Shown here one piece after another: positions 58,941 through 64,000 of a DNA stretch of 64,000 nucleotides. Positions within the stretch are counted from its first letter, which is position 1. Each line of letters begins with the position of its first letter. Below the pieces are notes generated by a model. That model made no database searches. It was not told where the DNA came from and saw only the letters and a list, made by a program, of their open reading frames with translations. Made by a program: the position numbers and the translations under genes. The stretch spans positions 54,200-118,199 of the forward strand of contig CAKUZI010000008.1 of NCBI GenBank assembly GCA_934717855.1, given 5' to 3'. The DNA comes from an uncultured Candidatus Melainabacteria bacterium. GTDB lineage: Bacteria > Cyanobacteriota > Vampirovibrionia > Gastranaerophilales > Gastranaerophilaceae.

Positions 58941-60051
58941 ACTTAAATTCCTAGATGTTTTTTCAGGTATTGGTGGCTTTAAAATTGCTTTAGAAAATGT
59001 CGGCTTTGAAAGCATAGGCTATTGTGACAACGATAAATATGCTTGCCAGCTATATTCAAATTATTTTAATACTAAAAACGAGGTTTATTACAAAGATGCA
59101 AGACAAATTGACACAAAAACACTCCCTGACTTCGATATCCTCTGTGCGGGATTTCCTTGCCAATCTTTCTCAATTGCAGGAAAAAGACGAGGATTTGACG
59201 ACACCAGAGGCACACTCTTTTTTGAAGTCGCACGGATTCTCAAAGACAAAAAGCCCAAATATTTTATACTCGAAAATGTCAAAGGCTTACTTAACCACAA
59301 CGGTGGAAGAACTTTCGCAACTATCATTGGCGTTCTCACCGACCTTGGGTATCAAGTGCAATGGCAGATTCTTAATTCTAAGTTCTTCGGTGTTCCTCAA
59401 AACAGGGAAAGAGTGTACATTGTTGGATATTATGGAAACGGATGTTCCCCAAAAATATTTCCTATCGCAGGAAGCAATTCAGAGAATAATGTCAAAATCG
59501 GTTTAAATCAAATCCCTGAAACGGCTGGTAATTCTCAAGGCTCTCGGATTTATAAAACAGATGGAGTCAGTTCTTGTCTTGTTGCAAATGCCGGAAGTGG
59601 AAAAACTGGATTGTATTGTATAAATAAACCAAGATTTAACCAATACAAAGAATCAAATATTGTTGAGACTTTAAAAGTCGGTGGCGATAGACCTTTAATG
59701 AAATTTAGAAATGGAACTAAAAAAGGCTACGATACTGCAACGATTGGAGATGGTATAAATTTAGCATTCCCTCAATCAAAAACAAGACGTGGCAGAATCG
59801 GCAAAGGCTGTTCTCAAACTCTTGATACCCATTGCAATATGGGAACAATTGATGAAGATTGTAGAGTCAGACGACTAACCCCAAAAGAATGTTTCAGACT
59901 TCAGGGGTTTCCTGATGCTATGGTAGATAAAGCCAAAGAACTTGGAATTTCAGATTCTCAATTATACAAAATGGCAGGAAATGCTGTTACGGTAAATACC
60001 GCTCAAGCTGTTGCACAAAAGATATGGGAGGCTGAATATGGTTCAACTTAA
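58933..60051 (+). CDS. C5-cytosine DNA methyltransferase
   Basis: A 372-residue enzyme with all main motifs in order: LDVFSGIGGFKIALE (I), AGFPCQSFSIAG with catalytic Cys76 (IV), YFILENVKGL (VI), QNRERVYIVG (VIII), a target-recognition region of about 120 residues and LTPKECFRLQGFPD and QLYKMAGNAV (IX, X). No cognate restriction enzyme is nearby, so it is an orphan that probably protects phage DNA against host restriction. It is translationally coupled on both sides to head genes. Confidence 0.93.
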   Translation: MTKLKFLDVFSGIGGFKIALENVGFESIGYCDNDKYACQLYSNYFNTKNEVYYKDARQIDTKTLPDFDILCAGFPCQSFSIAGKRRGFDDTRGTLFFEVARILKDKKPKYFILENVKGLLNHNGGRTFATIIGVLTDLGYQVQWQILNSKFFGVPQNRERVYIVGYYGNGCSPKIFPIAGSNSENNVKIGLNQIPETAGNSQGSRIYKTDGVSSCLVANAGSGKTGLYCINKPRFNQYKESNIVETLKVGGDRPLMKFRNGTKKGYDTATIGDGINLAFPQSKTRRGRIGKGCSQTLDTHCNMGTIDEDCRVRRLTPKECFRLQGFPDAMVDKAKELGISDSQLYKMAGNAVTVNTAQAVAQKIWEAEYGST

Positions 60052-60787
60052 AGGCTTATTCAAACTCACTCCATCAATTGCTATAAAATATTTCAGAAAT
60101 AAAAAGAATATTAACACTTGGGATTGGTACGAATTATGGCAAAAAGCACACCGGAAATCGTTTACAGTCGCTAAAGTTGTTAATGACAAAGTTCTTACTG
60201 ATATTAGAGAGGCTTTGGATTCAGCACTATCAGAAGGCAAAACATTCCACGAATTTCAAAAAGAACTAAAACCACTACTTCAAAAGAAAGGTTGGTGGGG
60301 TGAGCAAATTGTAGTTGATTCCAATGGTGTTGCAGAAAAAGTTCAACTCGGCTCAATGTATCGTTTAAAAACAATTTATTCTGTAAATATGCAAACAGCA
60401 TACCAATCAGGAAGATATGAAACTCAACTTGAAAATAAGGAAGATAGACCATACTGGCAATACGTTGCAGTTCTTGACTCTAACACAAGACCTGAGCACG
60501 CTCAACTTCACGATTTAGTATTTCCTTGTGATGATGCATTTTGGTCAGCATTTTACCCTCCAAACGGTTGGAGATGCCGTTGCAGAGTTAGAGCATTATC
60601 TGAAGATAATTTAAAAAAACGTGGTTTAGTTGTTGAAAAATCAGCCGGGAAATTATCTGAAGAATTAAGATTAGTTTCAAAAAAATCCGGAGAGTATAAG
60701 CCAGTTACTGTTTATACAGACCCATTAACAGGGAAAAAGTTAGAACCTGATGTCGGCTGGAGTTATAACCCTGCGGATTTTCGGTAG
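60038..60787 (+). CDS. Mu gp30/F-like head morphogenesis protein
   Basis: A 249-residue minor head protein. The F-type core is MYRLKTIYSVNMQTAYQSGR, YWQYVAVLDSNTRPEHAQLH and FYPPNGWRCRCRVRALSE. The start MVQLKGLFK follows GGGAGG; an in-frame ATG 27 bases upstream has no such site. It overlaps the methyltransferase gene by 14 bp. Its stop codon is inside the first helix of the structured element that follows. Confidence 0.92.
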   Translation: MVQLKGLFKLTPSIAIKYFRNKKNINTWDWYELWQKAHRKSFTVAKVVNDKVLTDIREALDSALSEGKTFHEFQKELKPLLQKKGWWGEQIVVDSNGVAEKVQLGSMYRLKTIYSVNMQTAYQSGRYETQLENKEDRPYWQYVAVLDSNTRPEHAQLHDLVFPCDDAFWSAFYPPNGWRCRCRVRALSEDNLKKRGLVVEKSAGKLSEELRLVSKKSGEYKPVTVYTDPLTGKKLEPDVGWSYNPADFR

Positions 60788-60857
60788 GGTGACGGCTGCC
60801 GAAAGGCAGACTAACCCGTAAGGTGTCGGTCGGACGTTACTCCGCCGACACCCCGAA
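60780..60857 (+). ncRNA. GC-rich three-helix RNA-like element
   Basis: In an AT-rich region, 78 nt fold with almost no unpaired bases. P1 is TTCGG (60780-60784) with CCGAA (60853-60857). P2 is GGGT (60787) with ACCC (60814-60817), topped after an internal loop (GACGG/ACTA) by CTGCC-GAAA-GGCAG. P3 is GGTGTCGG (60822) with CCGACACC (60845-60852), topped by CGGA-CGTTAC-TCCG. Junction bases are TA and GTAA. No U-run follows. I cannot place it in a known class. Confidence 0.55.
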
Positions 60858-60920
60858 TAATCCAAGACAGCTTCCGAATTTTAAATGGCATTTAAAAAAG
60901 TATTAAAAGGAGTTTAACGA

Positions 60921-61734
60921 ATGACTATTGATAAAAAAAGTTTAATAAATTGGGTTGGTGGCAAAAGATTATTAAGAAAAACTATTGCTCCACTTATACC
61001 TAAAGACATTGTTTCATATATTGAACCTTTCGGTGGCGGTGGTTGGATTCTGTTTTACAAAGACAAATGGGCTGATTTAGAAATCTATAATGACTTAGAT
61101 TCAAGACTTGTAAATCTTTTTAGAATTGTAAAATACCATCCGAATGCATTTAAGGAAGAATACAAGTATTTATTGGGATCAAGAGAAATGTTTTTCCAAT
61201 TTATGAATGGCACTTTTATTACAGATATTCAAAGAGCTGTGCAGTTCTTCTTTTTAATCACACGTTCTTTTGGAGGTAAAGGCGGAACTTTTGGAACTGT
61301 CAAAAAAATCAACTGGTGGAGCTTGCAAATCTCAAGCAAATGTAATGGATAAAATTGATGCGATACACAAAAGACTTGATAAAGTTATGATTGAAAATCG
61401 TGATTTCGAAAAGTTAATAAAACAATATGACCATAAAGATGCGTTTTTCTATTGCGATCCTCCTTATACAAGTGGTTGCGGCTATGATGTTACAACCACA
61501 GAAGGCTTTGACCACGAACGTCTAAGAGATACTTTAAAAAATATTGAAGGCAGATTTTTGCTTTCTTATGATGATTCTCCAAAAGTAAGAGAATTATACA
61601 AAGGTTTTGAAATGATAGAAGTTGAAAGACAAAACGGCATTAACAATCGTCAGGGTGCTGATAGGCAAAATAAAACATATAAAGAGCTTTTAATTGCTAA
61701 TTATCCTATTAAGGAACTTCATCATGCCGGATGA
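60921..61734 (+). pseudogene. Dam-type adenine DNA methyltransferase, split by a one-base shift in an A7 tract
   Basis: D12-class N6-adenine methyltransferase. The first frame carries INWVGGKRLLRKTIAPLIP and IEPFGGGGWILF (SAM site), up to GGKGGTFGT. The second frame, one base off, continues KKSTGGACKSQANVMDKIDA and holds the catalytic FFYCDPPYTSGCGYD, then FLLSYDDSPKVREL. The frames join at AAAAAAA (61302-61308); six A would restore one reading frame of about 270 residues. It may be a true mutation, phase variation, polymerase slippage or a sequencing error. Confidence 0.85.
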
Positions 61735-62170
61735 ACCAATAGAGATTAAATTGGATAACAAAGCCGTTGAAGAAGCATTGCTTGAAGTTGCCAAAAAAGC
61801 ATCTGATTTGCGACCATTAATGAAGAATATCGCAGGAATTATGGCAGATTCTACTGAAGAAAATTTCAAAGAAGAAGGCAGACCAAAATGGAAAGATTTG
61901 TCAGAAAAAACGAAAACTGCAAGAAGAAAAACAGGACATTATCCCGGACAAATTTTGCAAGTTTCAGGGCAATTGGCTTTATCTGTTACAACTCAATATG
62001 ATGACACTTCTGCCGTTATTGGTTCTAATAAGGCTTACGCAGCAATTCACCAACTCGGAGGTCTAGCAGGTAGAAACAAGAAAACAACAATACCTGCAAG
62101 ACCTTATTTGAGTTTAACAAATGATGAATATGAAGAAATACTCAGCTTAGTCGAGAACTACTTAAAATAA
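61724..62170 (+). CDS. Mu G-like virion morphogenesis protein
   Basis: A 148-residue tail-completion/head morphogenesis protein of the phage virion morphogenesis family: FKEEGRPKWKDLSEKTKTAR, GHYPGQILQVSGQLALSV and IHQLGGLAGRNKKTTIPARP with YLSLTNDEYEEI. The start MPDEPIEIK follows AAGGAACTTC and overlaps the methyltransferase end. Last gene of the plus-strand structural block. Confidence 0.92.
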   Translation: MPDEPIEIKLDNKAVEEALLEVAKKASDLRPLMKNIAGIMADSTEENFKEEGRPKWKDLSEKTKTARRKTGHYPGQILQVSGQLALSVTTQYDDTSAVIGSNKAYAAIHQLGGLAGRNKKTTIPARPYLSLTNDEYEEILSLVENYLK

Positions 62171-62560
62171 GTTTTTAATATAGCTTAAACTGCCCAAAAT
62201 TTTATCCATATTGGGTAATAATTGTGTTATGACAGCCCATACAGCACCTATAAAAACGGAAACAACCCCAAGTATTGATTGCCAATTTAATTTCAACCAA
62301 AATGGTCGTTGCAAATAATCAATTGCATCAAGTGTAAGCAAAGGTCTTCCAACAACAATTACAATGTCACCTTGGATTCCCATGCTTGAGTTTAATTTTG
62401 TCCAGCCAATTTCTCTTAAATGGAGTATTATTTCATGCAAAGCCTGAGATCCTATTTCTTTTTCAAAATTATTTATTTCTTCCATAGGATATGTATCTTC
62501 ATTTAGATGTGCATTATATAAAATTTTTAACAACTTTGATGTCATTTGTTTTTTATTCAT
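62162..62560 (-). CDS. Hypothetical protein with C-terminal membrane helix
   Basis: A 132-residue protein: a helical N-terminal domain (LLKILYNAHLNEDTYPMEEI), DAIDYLQRPFWLKLNWQ, then one transmembrane helix (ILGVVSVFIGAVWAVITQLL) and a short end. Its layout recalls small phage superinfection-exclusion or lysogenic-conversion proteins, but no family is recognised. The 3' end overlaps the convergent G gene by 9 bp. The start is preceded by AAAGGAGATACT. Confidence 0.65.
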   Translation of the reverse strand: MNKKQMTSKLLKILYNAHLNEDTYPMEEINNFEKEIGSQALHEIILHLREIGWTKLNSSMGIQGDIVIVVGRPLLTLDAIDYLQRPFWLKLNWQSILGVVSVFIGAVWAVITQLLPNMDKILGSLSYIKNLF

Positions 62561-62611
62561 AGTATCTCCTTTAGTAAAACTAAACTATACCACTATTATA
62601 GTAACCCTTTG

Positions 62612-62842
62612 TTATGAAACAAGTTTTTTTAACTTCTTTTTATATTCTTTGGCTAAAGTCCCTTTATACTTTGCAGAATTGGCTAAAAAGTATGAAACAA
62701 TGCTATATGCCGAGTCATTACCATAAAAATCATTTATAGAATCTAGCTCTAACATTGCTTTTAAGTATGGTAGTGCTTCTTTGCTGATCCCATCTCCCCA
62801 ATCTTCAATTATACCGTTTGCAATATCTCTTATGTTACACAT
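62612..62842 (-). CDS. Small hypothetical protein
   Basis: A 76-residue helical protein starting MCNIRDIANGIIEDWGDGIS, with ALPYLKAMLELDSINDFYGN and a basic end (EYKKKLKKLVS). The start follows AAGGAGGGTAT; an in-frame ATG 24 bases upstream overlaps that site. No family recognised. Confidence 0.6.
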   Translation of the reverse strand: MCNIRDIANGIIEDWGDGISKEALPYLKAMLELDSINDFYGNDSAYSIVSYFLANSAKYKGTLAKEYKKKLKKLVS

Positions 62843-62880
62843 ATACCCTCCTTGAGCTACAGACATTATATAACAAGAAA

Positions 62881-62906
62881 AAGGGCTTTAATATACTAAA
62901 GCCCTT
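62881..62906 (-). terminator. Terminator of the integrase gene
   Basis: Perfect 10-bp inverted repeat AAGGGCTTTA-ATATAC-TAAAGCCCTT, followed on the minus strand by TTTCTTG. Confidence 0.8.
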
Positions 62907-62914
62907 ACTTTGAT

Positions 62915-63868
62915 TTACAATAAATCGTTCAATAAATTCATACATTTAACTTTTTGCTGCATATTAGCGCTACCATAGACATTTAATGTGAATGAAACAT
63001 TTTTGTGTCCAAGAATTTCAGAAAGTGATTTTACATCAAATTCTGGTATCTCAATAGCTCTTACAGCAAAAGTATGTCTTACTTCATGAAATTTCACCGA
63101 CTGCAAATTATGTTTTTTTAAAAAGCGTGCAAAAAATTGTCTATAAGTTCTCGGCTCTGTAGGCTTTGTCTTGCCTGTCAGAAAATATTGGCTAGGATTA
63201 TCGCTATAGAACTTTTTTATGATATTAACTAATAATGATGGAATTGGAATTGTTCGAGCAGAACTAGCAGTTTTGGGTGGACCGACATGAATATAGCTGC
63301 AACGTCTTTTTTTGTCATAAATACGCTGTACGGTTTTACTTACAGTAATAGTTTTTTCTGTCAACGATATATCGCACATTTGTAAGCCACAAAGTTCTCC
63401 TATCCGTAATCCGGTAAAAAGAGCAATTAAGATTCCTGCCGTTTTTCGTTTAAGATTCATATAAATACATTGTATTAGAGCCTGTTCTTCATCTTTTGAT
63501 AAAGATATAATTTTCTTAACTCGTAAATCTTTTGGGTATTCAATCAAGTCCCAATTCAAAAGTTCAATTGCTTGCTCTTTATAAGCGAATGTAAGTGATA
63601 ATCTTATTATTAGAATGATATCCCGAATTGTTTTTACTGTTAACCCTCCATTGTTGTCTAATCTACCTTGATTATACAGGTATAGTATAAACTCCTGTAT
63701 ATCAACTTCCGAAATTGCACCAATTTTCTTTCGACCGAAATAAGGAATCAAATGATTCTCTGTTATCAACATAAAATTGGCAAATGTTGATGGTGTAATC
63801 ATAGGTTGTTTGGCTTTTAGCCATGTGTTCAATAACGTTTTGAACTGAGTGTTTTTTGTAATTTTCAT
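62915..63868 (-). CDS. Tyrosine recombinase/integrase
   Basis: A 317-residue integrase. The N-terminal SAM-like core-binding domain (about 1-100, WLKAKQPMITPSTFANFMLI) is followed by the catalytic domain with Arg155 (FTGLRIGELCGL), His261 and Arg264 (FHEVRHTFAVR), His288 (ILGHKN) and the nucleophile Tyr298 (LNVYGSAN). It resembles integrases of Gram-positive conjugative elements and prophages. The start MKITKNTQF follows TGGAGGTATAAG; an ATG 21 bases earlier has no site. Whether it belongs to the Mu-type prophage, a neighbouring element or a host inversion system is open. Confidence 0.92.
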   Translation of the reverse strand: MKITKNTQFKTLLNTWLKAKQPMITPSTFANFMLITENHLIPYFGRKKIGAISEVDIQEFILYLYNQGRLDNNGGLTVKTIRDIILIIRLSLTFAYKEQAIELLNWDLIEYPKDLRVKKIISLSKDEEQALIQCIYMNLKRKTAGILIALFTGLRIGELCGLQMCDISLTEKTITVSKTVQRIYDKKRRCSYIHVGPPKTASSARTIPIPSLLVNIIKKFYSDNPSQYFLTGKTKPTEPRTYRQFFARFLKKHNLQSVKFHEVRHTFAVRAIEIPEFDVKSLSEILGHKNVSFTLNVYGSANMQQKVKCMNLLNDLL

Positions 63869-64000
63869 AGTCTTATACCTCCATTTCAATTATGAAAAGA
63901 AAGTATTTCGCCCCTTTTTTATACCTCAAGTAACGGTAATGAGGATTTTATTCCTAAACTTAGATTTAAGGAATTTTGCAAAAATTGGAGTTGTAACAAT
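63869..64000. other. Upstream region of the integrase, window edge
   Basis: About 130 bp without a recognisable gene. A small inverted repeat CCTCA-AGTAACGGTAA-TGAGG (63922-63942) could be an attachment-site arm or operator; no copy of its core was found elsewhere by eye. Confidence 0.3.

Noticed and set aside
60780..60857. Assignment of the structured element to hammerhead, HDV-like or twister-sister ribozymes
   Set aside because: No CUGANGA core for hammerhead and no double-pseudoknot arrangement for HDV. ACCCGTAAGG is close to a twister-sister strand, but the cleavage-site strand does not match and the helix order is permuted.
60780..60857. Element as an intrinsic terminator or a tRNA-like gene
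   Set aside because: No U-run follows, and there is no TTCGANTC-type loop or acceptor/CCA end.

Overview
The window is AT-rich (roughly 30% GC by eye) and reads as a bacterial chromosome segment carrying a large Mu-type prophage. The host is most likely a non-photosynthetic relative of cyanobacteria, of the gut Gastranaerophilales/Melainabacteria (Vampirovibrionia) type. The main clue is a gene resembling LdpA, the cyanobacterial Fe-S protein of the clock input pathway. Supporting clues are a cyanobacterial-style threonine synthase, the low GC and several lineage-type hypothetical proteins. This assignment is inferred from sequence reading only.

Host part (1 to about 28.6 kb). The window opens with the end of a dihydrolipoamide dehydrogenase. 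A divergent sigma-like protein and lipoyl synthase follow; lipoyl synthase is in the same lipoate pathway. A compact unit at 2.8-3.0 kb looks like a type I toxin mRNA. Threonine synthase and homoserine dehydrogenase sit on the minus strand, separated by two family 2 glycosyltransferases. Next come a small regulator, TPR proteins, a metallophosphoesterase, an MBL-fold hydrolase, a large SF1 helicase-nuclease fusion, a CCA-adding-type nucleotidyltransferase interrupted by an in-frame repeat insert, spermidine synthase, a HIT protein, a beta-lactamase-fold protein, the LdpA-like protein, an M48 protease with two YbjQ-type proteins, a histidine kinase/response regulator pair, a 63-bp tandem repeat and the site-2 protease RseP. 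Several families of short dispersed repeats lie between these genes.

Junction (26.8-31.0 kb). This is a graveyard of broken genes (ketopantoate reductase, S24 repressor C-terminus, serine recombinase C-terminus) mixed with three kinds of iterated DNA motif. The last cluster, nine ATGTAAT sites in about 430 bp, lies directly upstream of the phage transposase and is the best candidate for transposase or operator sites.

Prophage (about 30.5 to at least 62.2 kb). A MuA-like DDE transposase, a MuB-like ATPase and a third helix-turn-helix protein form the early operon. The structural genes are in two divergent blocks meeting at 55.0 kb. The minus-strand block runs from protease/scaffold and capsid through a P2-type contractile tail to tail fibres, amidase and small accessory genes. 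The plus-strand block holds the Mu gp25-to-G region (small membrane protein, terminase subunits, portal, head morphogenesis, virion morphogenesis) with two DNA methyltransferases inserted. The element is therefore a Mu-type replication/head module joined to a P2-type tail. Notable details are a lambda-type GGGAAAG frameshift site in the tail chaperone gene, three tandem tail-collar paralogues, a HigBA-like toxin-antitoxin pair inside the tail operon, three related hairpin leaders, a GC-rich three-helix RNA-like element after the head morphogenesis gene, and an A7 tract that splits the Dam methyltransferase. A tyrosine recombinase on the minus strand closes the window; whether it belongs to the phage cannot be decided here. 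No tRNA, rRNA or CRISPR array was seen.
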